Assembly: GCA_964649825.1 (NCBI GenBank)
Contig: CAZYQW010000069.1
Location: 72,757 to 136,756, forward strand
DNA length: 64,000 bases
DNA from: CAZYQW01 sp964649825
GTDB taxonomy: Bacteria; Planctomycetota; B15-G4; JADJEK01
Direction: 5' to 3'
Shown: piece by piece, positions 1 through 7,486 of the stretch
How the letters are laid out: each line of letters begins with the position of its first letter
Numbering within the stretch: position 1 is the stretch's first letter
Program-made: the position numbers and the translations under genes
Notes under the pieces: generated by a model
Database searches by the model: none
Seen by the model: only the letters and a program-made list of their open reading frames with translations
What the model was told of the DNA's origin: nothing

Positions 1-269
1 AATGCGCCGTTGACGAGGGTCGCGTCCGCCGCCTTGTCCTGCTCGCTCGCCACGATGAACCCGTCGCCCCGCTGGTGGATCTCCGTGGTTCCCGACGACC
101 GTACCAACGTCAGCGTCGCGACCTGCTCGGCCGCGTACGAAGGAAACAGCCGGCCACCGCTCACGGGTCGGCGCGGCACGAACGTATCGGCGCCGATGTA
201 GCGTTCGGCGACGAGGAACAGGATCTGTGCCGCGAGGAGGACGGCGAGCACGACGTTGACGCGACTCAT
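1..269 (-). CDS. DUF4340-like protein, N-terminal part (cut by window edge)
   Basis: Reading leftward from ATG at 269, about 89 codons stay open to the window edge, so the C-terminus is missing. The product begins with a short basic stretch (MSRVN) and a hydrophobic signal or anchor segment at about residues 5-21. Then comes a soluble part with the phrase ATLTLVRSSGTTEIHQRGDG, which resembles the first strand repeat of DUF4340 proteins. Its start overlaps the stop of the GldG-like gene in an ATGA quartet, so it is the last visible gene of a four-gene ABC module. Known family context: DUF4340 proteins often follow GldG in non-Bacteroidetes genomes and are thought to work with the transporter outside the membrane. 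The domain call rests on position and N-terminal look only. Confidence 0.65.
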   Translation of the reverse strand, partial: MSRVNVVLAVLLAAQILFLVAERYIGADTFVPRRPVSGGRLFPSYAAEQVATLTLVRSSGTTEIHQRGDGFIVASEQDKAADATLVNGA

Positions 270-2074
270 GACGGGACTCCAGCGCTTCGCCCGCGCCGCA
301 CGACGAACGTGACGATGCCGCCCACCAGGACCAGCAGCGGCATGCCGAGCATCCCCCCGTACTTGATCGCCGCCTTCGTTCCCGGCGTCAGATCGGCCCG
401 GATCGACGGCGCGGCGAGGGAACGATTGCGGATCTCGCTCAGCGAGCTCCCCGTCGTCATGCGGTCGATCAACGTCCAGATCAACGGCAGGTTGCCGGGC
501 AGTCCGGCGTTGTTTCCCTGGATGAAACGGCTGCTGCCAATGACGACGATCGTCGTCTCCGGCGACTTCTCGCGGATGAACTGCGCGCCGACCGATCCGG
601 GCTCCTGGGCGCTGGCGAGCCCGCCGCCCGGGGTGTCCTCACCACCGTCGTCGCCGCCGCCGTCGCCGTCCTCGTCGCCCGCGCCGTCCGGCGGATCGTC
701 GTCGGACCCAGGTGGCTCGTCATCGCCGCCGCCTTCCGGATCCTCCTCGAGCAGGCCCGCCTTCTCGAAGTCGCCGATCGTCGGGCCGCGGTACGACGTC
801 TCGACCCCCTCGGGGATCGCGCGATTCGAGAAGTAGGACGTGAACTCCCCGACGAGCGTCGCCATGACGTCGAACTGGCGGTACGCGTCGACGGCCGTCG
901 GCGGTTCCATCCCGGTGCGCACGTCGAAGAACCCTTCCTGGATCCACGCGGCCGGCGTCGTCTGCGCGAGCACGACCCCGTGGACGCCCTCGGGCGGGTT
1001 CAGCTCGATCGAGGACGAGAACGGCAGGTAGAACGCGTCGAGGCCGCTCATCAACGCCGACTCGGGGTCGAAGTACCGCGGCTGGACGTGCGGAACGAAG
1101 TAGCTCGGCGGTTGACCGTACTGCGCCAGGCACTGCCGATCGAACAGCATGTTCCGTTGGATCGTGAAGCCGTAGTGCGCGAACAGTGCGTCGGGCATCT
1201 TCGTGCGCGCCGCGAAGCCGACCTGACGGTTCTGGCTCGTCCCCTCGGCCATGACGATCAACTTGCCGCCGCTCATCAGGTGCTGGTCGAGGTAGAACTG
1301 CGACGCAGGCGGCATCCCGTCGACGTTGTGAACGACGAGGAGGTCGATATGGCTCGGCACCTCTCGATCGAGCGGCACCTTCTCGACGTCGAACTGCTTG
1401 GAGAGCGCTTCCTTCAGCGGCCGGCAGTTTCCGTCGATGGCGTTCTCGTCCTGGCCCGGGTTCATCTGGCGGAATTGCGGCGGCAGGTCAGGTGCGACCT
1501 CGTGGATCGTATTGAAGCCGATCGTGATCGCTTCGCGCTGGGTCAGCCGCGAGATCGCGAGCGCGAGCTGGTACTCGAGCGGCTCGATCGGGAACGCTTG
1601 CGGGATCACCTCGTCCGGGCGTCCCCCGTACGAAAGGACGATCCCCAGGTAGGCGTTGAAGCTGACCGTCGACTGCTCCATCATCCCAAGCAACGGAACC
1701 TCGGGCACGCCCGCCGTCCGCGCGTCGGCTGCGACTTCGGGATCGTCGCCAGGGTCGAGGTAGTCGACCTGCAGGCGGCCACGGCCGAGCGTCGCGAACT
1801 CGCCGAGCAGGTCCTTGATCTCGCGCGGGATGTTCGCGTACCGCGGCTGATCGCGGAACTGCTTCTCGGACAAGAAGACGCGCATCGTCACGAGGTCGTC
1901 GAGGCCGGCGAGCAGCCCGGCCGTCGCGGGATGGAGCGTGTAGCTCCCGTCCCGTGTCAGGTCGAACCGCTCGAACCGTCCGAGTGCGATCCAGTTGAGG
2001 ATGAACAGGTTCGCCGCCACCAGCACGATGCTGAGCGCGAAGGAACGTCGTCGTTGTCTCGGTGTCGGCGCCAT
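266..2074 (-). CDS. GldG-like ABC-associated extracytoplasmic protein
   Basis: This 602-residue protein has one N-terminal membrane helix (about residues 12-30), a long extracytoplasmic region and a C-terminal helix (about 573-594) followed by a short basic tail. That is the layout of GldG-type components of ABC-2 transporters. The segment after the first helix (FDLTRDGSYTLHPAT) is typical of the family, where it reads as a Lys/Thr-rich 'DLT...ysLs' motif. Residues about 438-487 form an unusual low-complexity linker of Asp, Gly, Glu and Pro. The gene lies 9 bases after the permease gene and overlaps the DUF4340-like gene downstream. Known: in Flavobacterium GldA/F/G are linked to gliding. Elsewhere the substrate is unknown, and no gliding apparatus is visible here. 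Confidence 0.85.
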   Translation of the reverse strand: MAPTPRQRRRSFALSIVLVAANLFILNWIALGRFERFDLTRDGSYTLHPATAGLLAGLDDLVTMRVFLSEKQFRDQPRYANIPREIKDLLGEFATLGRGRLQVDYLDPGDDPEVAADARTAGVPEVPLLGMMEQSTVSFNAYLGIVLSYGGRPDEVIPQAFPIEPLEYQLALAISRLTQREAITIGFNTIHEVAPDLPPQFRQMNPGQDENAIDGNCRPLKEALSKQFDVEKVPLDREVPSHIDLLVVHNVDGMPPASQFYLDQHLMSGGKLIVMAEGTSQNRQVGFAARTKMPDALFAHYGFTIQRNMLFDRQCLAQYGQPPSYFVPHVQPRYFDPESALMSGLDAFYLPFSSSIELNPPEGVHGVVLAQTTPAAWIQEGFFDVRTGMEPPTAVDAYRQFDVMATLVGEFTSYFSNRAIPEGVETSYRGPTIGDFEKAGLLEEDPEGGGDDEPPGSDDDPPDGAGDEDGDGGGDDGGEDTPGGGLASAQEPGSVGAQFIREKSPETTIVVIGSSRFIQGNNAGLPGNLPLIWTLIDRMTTGSSLSEIRNRSLAAPSIRADLTPGTKAAIKYGGMLGMPLLVLVGGIVTFVVRRGRSAGVPS

Positions 2075-2083
2075 GACGAATCC

Positions 2084-2806
2084 TCACGCGCGACGCCGCA
2101 CTGCGGCGACGTTCAGCAGCAGGAAGAAGAGCAAGAGCGACAAGTAATAGAGGACGTCGCGCGTGTCGATCACGCCCCGTTGGACGTTGGCGAAGTGCGA
2201 GCTGAGCGACAGGTTCCGCATCAGCTCGCCGAGGCTCCGCGGGAAGATTCCGGCGACGGGGTCGAGACCGAGGATCATGAGGAAGAGACAGATCGCGAGG
2301 CCGACGATGAACGCGATGATCTGGCTCTCGGTGGTCGCCGACGCGAAGACGCAGATCGCGACGTAGGTCGCGCCGAGGAGGAGCGCGCCGAAGTAGGCGC
2401 CGATGATCGGGCCGGAGTCGATGCTCCCGGCCGCGGTGAAGGCGACGAGCACGGGCAGCGGGAAGGTCAGCGCGAGCGCGACGGCGATCAGACCGAGCGC
2501 CGCGAGGAACTTGCCGAGGACGATCGCGTGGTCCGTCATCGGCATCGTGAGCAGCGTCTCGATCGTGCCCATCTTGCGCTCCTCGGCCCACGTCTTCATG
2601 CAGACGGCCGGCGCGAAGAAGAGGAACACCCACGGCAGCAGGTCGAAGAACGGACGCAGGCTCGCCTCGCCCTGGCTGAAGTACCCGGGCACGAAGAAGA
2701 AGAACAGCCCCGTGATCAGCAGGAAGAAGAACAGGAAGATCGATGCGACCGGCGTCTTGAAGTACGTGCGGAACTCCTTCGCCGCCACCGTCAACGCGTG
2801 GCTCAT
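2084..2806 (-). CDS. ABC-2 type transporter permease (GldF-like)
   Basis: This 240-residue integral membrane protein has about six hydrophobic helices. It contains the conserved ABC-2 permease motif WAEERKMGTIETLLTMPM (about residues 73-90), which separates helix 2 from helix 3 and is diagnostic of the GldF/NosY/YhhJ-like branch. The ATG at 2806 overlaps the stop of the upstream ATPase gene in an ATGA quartet, so the two are translationally coupled. With the ATPase and the GldG-like protein it should form the membrane pore of one exporter. The substrate cannot be read from the sequence. Confidence 0.9.
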   Translation of the reverse strand: MSHALTVAAKEFRTYFKTPVASIFLFFFLLITGLFFFFVPGYFSQGEASLRPFFDLLPWVFLFFAPAVCMKTWAEERKMGTIETLLTMPMTDHAIVLGKFLAALGLIAVALALTFPLPVLVAFTAAGSIDSGPIIGAYFGALLLGATYVAICVFASATTESQIIAFIVGLAICLFLMILGLDPVAGIFPRSLGELMRNLSLSSHFANVQRGVIDTRDVLYYLSLLLFFLLLNVAAVRRRA

Positions 2807-3753
2807 GCGTCGCCTCCTCCGGCACCGGTCAGCCGCGTGAAGACGTCCTCGAGCGATTCGCGCTCGGGTCGGAGCTCACGCAGCACCCACGCCTCGCGCA
2901 CGGCGGCGTTGAACAGCTCCTCGCCGAGTTCGTCGCCGCGGCCGCGCACCTGCATGCTGACGAGCCCGGACCGCTCGAGCGCGACCGCGACGTCGCTCAC
3001 GCCCGCCACGCGCTTCAGGATCGCCTTCGCCGCATCGCCTGTCGTTCCCTTGATCACGAGGTGGAACCGCAAGCCCTCCGTGCGCGACGCCTCGTTCACG
3101 AGGTTTTCTGGTCGATCGTCGGCTACGATCCGCCCCTCGTTGATGATCAACGCCCGCGTGCAGGTGGCCTGGACCTCGGGGAGGATGTGGGTGGAGAGGA
3201 TGATGGTCTTCGTCTCTCCGATCGAGCGGATGAGGTTGCGGATCTCCTTGATCTGGTTCGGGTCGAGGCCCGTCGTCGGCTCGTCGAGGATCAGGAAGTC
3301 GGGGTCGTGGATCAGGGTCTGCGCGAGGCCGACGCGCTGCCGGTAGCCTTTCGAGAGCTGCCCGATGTCCTTCTTGACGACCCTCTCGAGCCCGCACGCG
3401 CCGATCATCTCGTCGACGCGCGCGCGCCGCCGGCCGGCCGGCATGCCGCGGATCTTCGCCGTGTAATGAAGCGACTCGACCACGCCCATCTCCTCGTAGA
3501 GCGGAGCGGACTCCGGCAGGTAGCCGAGCCGCCGGCGGGCCTCGATCGGCTCGGCGAGCGCATCGAAGCCCGCGATCTCGATCGAGCCCGAGTCGGGATC
3601 GAGGTAGGTCGTGAGCATCCGCATGGTGGTCGACTTCCCGGCTCCGTTCGGGCCGAGGAAGCCGACGACCTGCCCTTCTTCGACCTCGAACGAGACGTCG
3701 TTCACGGCGACGGTGGAGCCAAACGTCTTGATCAGGTTCGTCACGCGAATCAT
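2803..3753 (-). CDS. ABC transporter ATP-binding protein (GldA-like)
   Basis: A complete ATPase of 316 residues. Walker A is GPNGAGKS (34-41), the ABC signature is LSKGYRQ (133-139), and Walker B with catalytic Glu is FLILDEP (153-159), followed by the D-loop TGLDP. About 90 residues lie beyond the core and resemble the C-terminal extension of drug- or Gld-type ABC-2 ATPases. It heads the left-pointing module (ATPase, permease, GldG-like, DUF4340-like), so its promoter should lie in the 327-base divergent gap to its right. It powers the partner permease; transport direction is presumed export. Confidence 0.93.
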   Translation of the reverse strand: MIRVTNLIKTFGSTVAVNDVSFEVEEGQVVGFLGPNGAGKSTTMRMLTTYLDPDSGSIEIAGFDALAEPIEARRRLGYLPESAPLYEEMGVVESLHYTAKIRGMPAGRRRARVDEMIGACGLERVVKKDIGQLSKGYRQRVGLAQTLIHDPDFLILDEPTTGLDPNQIKEIRNLIRSIGETKTIILSTHILPEVQATCTRALIINEGRIVADDRPENLVNEASRTEGLRFHLVIKGTTGDAAKAILKRVAGVSDVAVALERSGLVSMQVRGRGDELGEELFNAAVREAWVLRELRPERESLEDVFTRLTGAGGGDA

Positions 3754-4080
3754 CGCGTCGAACTCCCGTCAGGTTGGGGTGGGGTCCATCGAGGAATCGT
3801 CCCGCGTGCGACTTCGCTCGACCCCGCAAACGGCAGGGTCCGTTCGTGCCGGATCCGATCGGCGGCCGCGCGCAAAGGTTGCTGACATAGGCGACCGGAA
3901 CACGCGGGTCAAGGAGTTCTCGCTCGAGTGATCGAGGCGCGTCGCGCATGGAACGACGTCGAACGTGTAGTGCGGCGGCTTGTGCCGGTCACCGGAACGG
4001 AGGGCGACGCGCTCGAGACAGAGACTTATTTGTTGCGCGCCGGCCCCGACGTCCGCGGGCGGGAGACTACGGTAGCCGAC
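3754..4080. other. Divergent intergenic region
   Basis: This stretch of 327 bases separates the leftward ABC module from the rightward oxidoreductase gene, so it should contain both promoters. An open frame continues upstream of the oxidoreductase ATG (back to a GTG at 3928), but the extra residues do not resemble the family. I therefore treat them as non-coding. A short palindrome (CCGGTCACCGG) is present near 3986. I see no convincing sigma-70 or sigma-54 boxes. Confidence 0.5.
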
Positions 4081-5118
4081 ATGGACCGCGACCTCGGATT
4101 CGTGCTGGCCGGAACGGGACACATCGCGCCGCGTCACGCGCACGCGATCGAGGCCGCGCCGGGCTGCCGGCTCGTGGGCGTGCTCTCGCGCGACCGCTCT
4201 CGCGCCGAGGCGCTGGCCGCACGGTTCGGTGCCGTCGCGTTCGACGATCCCCGTGAGGCGCTGGCTCGCGACGACGTCGACGCGATCGCGGTCTGTACCG
4301 AGCACGACCGTCACGTTCCCCTCCTTCACGCTGCCGCCGAACACGGAGTCCACGCCGTCGTCGACAAGCCGCTCGCGCTCGACGTCGGTGCGGGCATCGA
4401 GGCGATCGCTCGCTGCGACGCCGCCGGCTCGCGCGTCGCCTGCGTCTTCCAGCGTCGACTCCTCCCCGCCGTCGTCGAGGTCAAGCGCGACGTCGACGCG
4501 GGCGTCCTCGGTGCCGCCCACGGCGGCGAGATCTCCCTCGTCTGGCGCCGCGACGCGAAGTACTTCGCAGCGGCGCCGTGGCGATCCGACCCGTCTCGCG
4601 CGGGGGGCGGCGTCCTCATGATGCAAGCGATCCACTACGTCGATCTGGCGCGTCATTTGTTCGGCGAGGCGCGAGCGGTGGTGACGCTGACCGCGAACGT
4701 GAAGCGACACTCGCCGCTCGAGGACACCGCGGCCGCGGCGATCCGCTTCGCGAGCGGCGCGCTCGTCGTCGTCTCCGCGACCACCGCCGCCGCAGCGAAG
4801 CTGCCGCCCCGGGTCGCGCTCCACTTCGAGCTCGGCTCGGTCGTGCTGGAGGGGGACGATGTTGCCGTGCGCACCGGCCCCGCCGCGGCGGCGAGGCCCC
4901 GGCCGCGGGCCCGGTGGATCGATCGTCTCCACATCGCCCGGAGGCGGTCACCGGCCCCGGCGGAGTTCGTTGCCGTGTATCGGGACTTCGCGGAAGCGAT
5001 CCGGGACGGCCGCCCGCCGATCGCCGCGGGGCGCGACGCGCTCCGCTCCGTTTCGTTGGTCCACGCCCTCTACGAATCCGCGCTTCGCGGCGGTCAGATC
5101 CAGGTTTACGACAGATGA
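4081..5118 (+). CDS. Gfo/Idh/MocA family oxidoreductase
   Basis: A protein of 345 residues with an N-terminal Rossmann dinucleotide fold: LAGTGHIAPRHA (about 9-20) is the glycine-rich loop. The family lysine motif appears as VDKPLALD in place of the usual EKP. A C-terminal alpha/beta substrate domain follows, with AGGGVLMMQAIHYVDLARHL, typical of the family's 'GGG.l.d.g.H..D' signature. The start was set at ATG 4081 because the Rossmann fold begins four residues later, although the frame stays open further upstream. It stands alone between the ABC module and a structured non-coding stretch. The family oxidises or reduces sugars, sugar nucleotides or inositols with NAD(P). The substrate here cannot be assigned. 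Confidence 0.85.
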   Translation: MDRDLGFVLAGTGHIAPRHAHAIEAAPGCRLVGVLSRDRSRAEALAARFGAVAFDDPREALARDDVDAIAVCTEHDRHVPLLHAAAEHGVHAVVDKPLALDVGAGIEAIARCDAAGSRVACVFQRRLLPAVVEVKRDVDAGVLGAAHGGEISLVWRRDAKYFAAAPWRSDPSRAGGGVLMMQAIHYVDLARHLFGEARAVVTLTANVKRHSPLEDTAAAAIRFASGALVVVSATTAAAAKLPPRVALHFELGSVVLEGDDVAVRTGPAAAARPRPRARWIDRLHIARRRSPAPAEFVAVYRDFAEAIRDGRPPIAAGRDALRSVSLVHALYESALRGGQIQVYDR

Positions 5119-5411
5119 AGGGCCTGGGAAGGAATCCCGGAGATTGCGACGAAACTTGCGGAATGCGAGGAACCTGTTCGGTTCCGGCTGCGTCTGACGC
5201 GGTGGCTGGTGAAAGACGCTCCGGCCTTCGGGCCGAAAGATGGGTTCCAGTAAGAGCGTCCGGATCCGAACAGAGCCGCCAAGGTTAATCCGACATGGAA
5301 CGTAAAACCTGACCCTTCCCCTCATTCCCCAACATCTCCTATCCACGGGTCAGGATTCCTTGGTTCCTTCTCGCACGACGGCCGCCCGGCAGCGGCCGTC
5401 GTTCTTTTTTT
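5119..5411 (+). ncRNA. Candidate structured RNA or long structured 3' UTR
   Basis: The non-coding stretch after the oxidoreductase stop holds several nested complementary segments that end in a strong terminator. GTTCGGTTCCG (5176-5186) faces CGGATCCGAAC (5261-5271) with one mismatch. Inside it GACGCTC (5215-5221) pairs with GAGCGTC (5254-5260), and inside that CGGCC-TTCG-GGCCG (5222-5235) is a UUCG-capped hairpin. A second domain pairs CCAAGG (5279-5284) with CCTTGG (5358-5363) and CCTGACCC (5308-5315) with GGGTCAGG (5347-5354). GGAACC (5169-5174) can alternatively pair with GGTTCC (5180-5185), competing with the outer stem. I do not recognise a known RNA family. It may be an independent small RNA or the leader-like tail of the oxidoreductase message. 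Confidence 0.4.
5375..5411 (+). terminator. Rho-independent terminator
   Basis: A perfect 11-bp stem (ACGACGGCCGC at 5375-5385, GCGGCCGTCGT at 5392-5402) with a six-base loop is followed directly by a run of T residues (5403-5411, one C inside). The T-run lies only on the plus strand, so it ends rightward transcription from the oxidoreductase gene or from the candidate RNA. Confidence 0.9.
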
Positions 5412-5473
5412 CCCGGATGCTCGCCTGAAACTCCGCCGCCGACCGCGCATCGAAGACCGGCATCGAAGACCGG

Positions 5474-6484
5474 ATGATGCGGAGGTTCGTGTTGCTCGAC
5501 CCCATTCCGTTCGTTCTCGTCCTGCTCGCGGCCGCCTGCGCCCATCCGGTGGCCCCCGCACCCGCGACCGAGTCGGAAGCTGTATCGAAGCCCGGGATCG
5601 ATCACTCTGCCTTCGACGCGCTTCTGCGCGCTCACGTCCGCGACGAGCGCGTCGACTACCTCGTGCTGCGGACGCGCGATTGGGCGGCGCTCACGGCGTA
5701 CCTGGATGAGATCGCGTCCGTCGAGCCGGACGGACTGGCCCGGGACGACCGGCTCGCGTTCTACATCAACCTCTACAACGCGAGCATGATCCGCGCGGCC
5801 GCGCGGCTCTATCGCGACGTCCCGCGCGGCACCTGGGAGTTCTTCGGCTACGACGAGGCGAGCACAAGCTGGCGCGTTTTCGACGATCCGTACGTGCGCC
5901 TGGACGGTCGTGAAATCTCGCTGAACGCGCTCAAGGCGATCATCCGGTCCGAGTATCCGGACGAACCTCGCATCCACGTCGCCCTCGTCTGTGGCGCCCG
6001 CTCGTGCCCGCCCTTGATCCCCCGCGCGTACGCGGGCGCCGACGTCGACACGGTGTTGGAGGATCGGATGCGCCACTTCGTCACCGGCGGCACGCGCAAT
6101 CGCTTCGATCACGTCGCGCGAACGATGGAGCTCTCCCAGCTCTTCGAATGGTACGCCGACGACTTCGGCGGTCGCGCGGCGCTGCCGGATCTCATCGGAC
6201 GCTCTCTCGGCCGCGACGTGTCCGGTTACGAGACCTCCTACCTCGAGTACGACTGGTCCCTGAACATCGCGCCGGCGGCGACGGGGCGTTGGTTGCGTGT
6301 CGAGCCGGAAACCGAACCGTTGTTCGCCGGTCCGACCGGGGACGATCGCGTTGGCTTCGCGGGCGCGGGGGACGTGTTCCAGTTGCTCCGCACGAGCAAA
6401 CACCGCGTGGCGGTTGCGCGGCCGTTCGACCGCGGCGAGGCGTGGATCCGGGCGGAGTCGGTTCGAAGCTACGACGCGCGGTGA
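5474..6484 (+). CDS. DUF547 domain lipoprotein with C-terminal SH3-like domain
   Basis: A protein of 336 residues starting with an N-terminal hydrophobic segment and a lipobox-like LLAAAC, where Cys22 is the probable lipidation site. The middle has the two signatures of DUF547: FYINLYNASMIRAA (family 'FWiNaYNa') and HVALVCGARSCPPL (family 'CaSkSCPpL', here with both cysteines). The last 65 residues (RWLRVEPETEPLF... to WIRAESV) resemble a bacterial SH3 domain, consistent with cell-wall or envelope contact. DUF547 has a papain-like fold in structural predictions but no established reaction. The start was taken at ATG 5474, the first in frame before the signal. The gene follows the strong terminator, so it should have its own promoter between 5412 and 5473. 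Confidence 0.8.
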   Translation: MMRRFVLLDPIPFVLVLLAAACAHPVAPAPATESEAVSKPGIDHSAFDALLRAHVRDERVDYLVLRTRDWAALTAYLDEIASVEPDGLARDDRLAFYINLYNASMIRAAARLYRDVPRGTWEFFGYDEASTSWRVFDDPYVRLDGREISLNALKAIIRSEYPDEPRIHVALVCGARSCPPLIPRAYAGADVDTVLEDRMRHFVTGGTRNRFDHVARTMELSQLFEWYADDFGGRAALPDLIGRSLGRDVSGYETSYLEYDWSLNIAPAATGRWLRVEPETEPLFAGPTGDDRVGFAGAGDVFQLLRTSKHRVAVARPFDRGEAWIRAESVRSYDAR

Positions 6485-6515
6485 CGGTCGAGAACGACCC
6501 GGTCGGCGCGGTCGA

Positions 6516-7055
6516 TCAGCTCTTCTTCAAGGGTGCCGCGTCGCTGGGCCGGAAGACCGCGGCGGCGTTCCCCCCGCGCTGCACCACCGATTCGAGCGCC
6601 GACTCCGCGTTCTTCAGGACGGCGTCGAAGAAGAGCGTGTTCTGCCGTTGATAGGTCGCGATCCCGACCGACAGCGAGACCTGAACGGGACGGCCGTCGA
6701 CCTCGAACGCGAAGTCCCGGAGTCGTTCTTGGACGCGGGTCATCAGCACCCTGACTCCCTCGGCGTCGCTGTGCGGGAGGATGACGACCATGCGCTCGCC
6801 GACCTTCCCGAGGAAGTCCGAGGAGCGCGAGAGCTGGTGCACGATCGACACGACGCGCTCCTCGATCTGATCGCGGATCTTGTACCCGTAGATGTCCTTG
6901 AGGTGGTCGAGCCGATCGATCTGGAACAGGGCGCAAGTGAGTGGATACTCGTAACGGCGGGCGCGGCTGAACTCGACTTTCAACAGGTGGAGAATCTGTG
7001 AATAGCTGAACAGCCCGGCCTCCGAGTCGAACGATTCGAGCGAGTCGTTCGTCAT
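6516..7055 (-). CDS. Degenerate GGDEF domain protein
   Basis: A protein of 179 residues, essentially one GGDEF fold. It shows the early DRLDHLKDIYG segment (equivalent to 'D.D.FK.iND.yG'), the KVGERMVVILP strand where active enzymes read R.GGDEF, and VSLSVGIATYQ near the end. The catalytic signature is replaced by Val85-Gly86-Glu87-Arg88-Met89, so diguanylate cyclase activity is unlikely. A role as a c-di-GMP or GTP sensor, or a scaffold, is more plausible. The start at ATG 7055 is favoured by GGAG nine bases upstream. An open frame continues to 7301, but that extension is compositionally unlike a protein. It converges on the DUF547 gene and diverges from the secretion F gene. Confidence 0.75.
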   Translation of the reverse strand: MTNDSLESFDSEAGLFSYSQILHLLKVEFSRARRYEYPLTCALFQIDRLDHLKDIYGYKIRDQIEERVVSIVHQLSRSSDFLGKVGERMVVILPHSDAEGVRVLMTRVQERLRDFAFEVDGRPVQVSLSVGIATYQRQNTLFFDAVLKNAESALESVVQRGGNAAAVFRPSDAAPLKKS

Positions 7056-7486
7056 GAGTTCCATCTCCGTTGTGGCGCCGAGGTACGACGCGTTGCCGCG
7101 CTTCAGACTCAGTTTCGGACGTTGGCGACATTCGCTGAAGCAGCGCGTTGGATCTTTCCCGAGCAAGGCTCTCGAGGATGAAGCGCCCTGCAAACAATTT
7201 TCCCCCTTGCGGGGGAAAATTGTCTTCCGCGCCAACCGGGTCAACCGGTCGAAGATGGCGGTTGGGGAGGGGAAGGGCTCCGACCGACCACCCGGTGGCA
7301 CGGAAGTTTTGTTCGTCTTCGTGCGTCCTCTCGGGGCAGCCGATGGGTTGCTGCCGCGAGCCGAAGGGATGGTAACACATGGATACCATACAAGGCGAAT
7401 TCATCGTGGCAAAATTTGGACAAGACTCGCCCGAGCCGCGCTCGACGACCGGCATCCTCCACAATCACAACCAATTGTAAGAGCAT
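7056..7486. other. Divergent intergenic region, locally AT-rich
   Basis: These 431 bases have no supported gene between the leftward GGDEF-like gene and the rightward type II secretion F gene. The region is less GC-rich than its surroundings in patches and carries the perfect palindrome at 7194-7223. TGGCACG at 7296-7302 resembles the -24 half of a sigma-54 promoter, but the GC of the -12 element is absent. Promoters for both genes are expected here. Confidence 0.5.
7194..7223. repeat. Perfect 13-bp inverted repeat
   Basis: ACAATTTTCCCCC (7194-7206) and GGGGGAAAATTGT (7211-7223) flank a TTGC loop. As RNA it makes a very stable hairpin whose base is A/U-rich on both strands. It could therefore act as a terminator in either direction or as an operator for the divergent genes. 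No transcript from an upstream gene obviously needs ending here, which leaves the regulatory reading open. Confidence 0.75.

Noticed and set aside
980..3346. A plus-strand frame of 788 codons antisense to the Gld-type genes
   Set aside because: It mirrors GldG, the permease and the ATPase, and its composition is that of a reverse-strand shadow.
5204..5275. Resemblance to RNase P RNA (TGAAA... GTAAGAGC... and ACAGA...GCCGCC)
   Set aside because: The segments occur in the wrong order relative to RNase P RNA, and the conserved GAGGAAAGTCC element is missing.
7296..7310. A sigma-54 type promoter before the secretion F gene
   Set aside because: TGGCACG matches the -24 part, but TTTT stands where the -12 element needs TTGC. 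The essential GC is absent.
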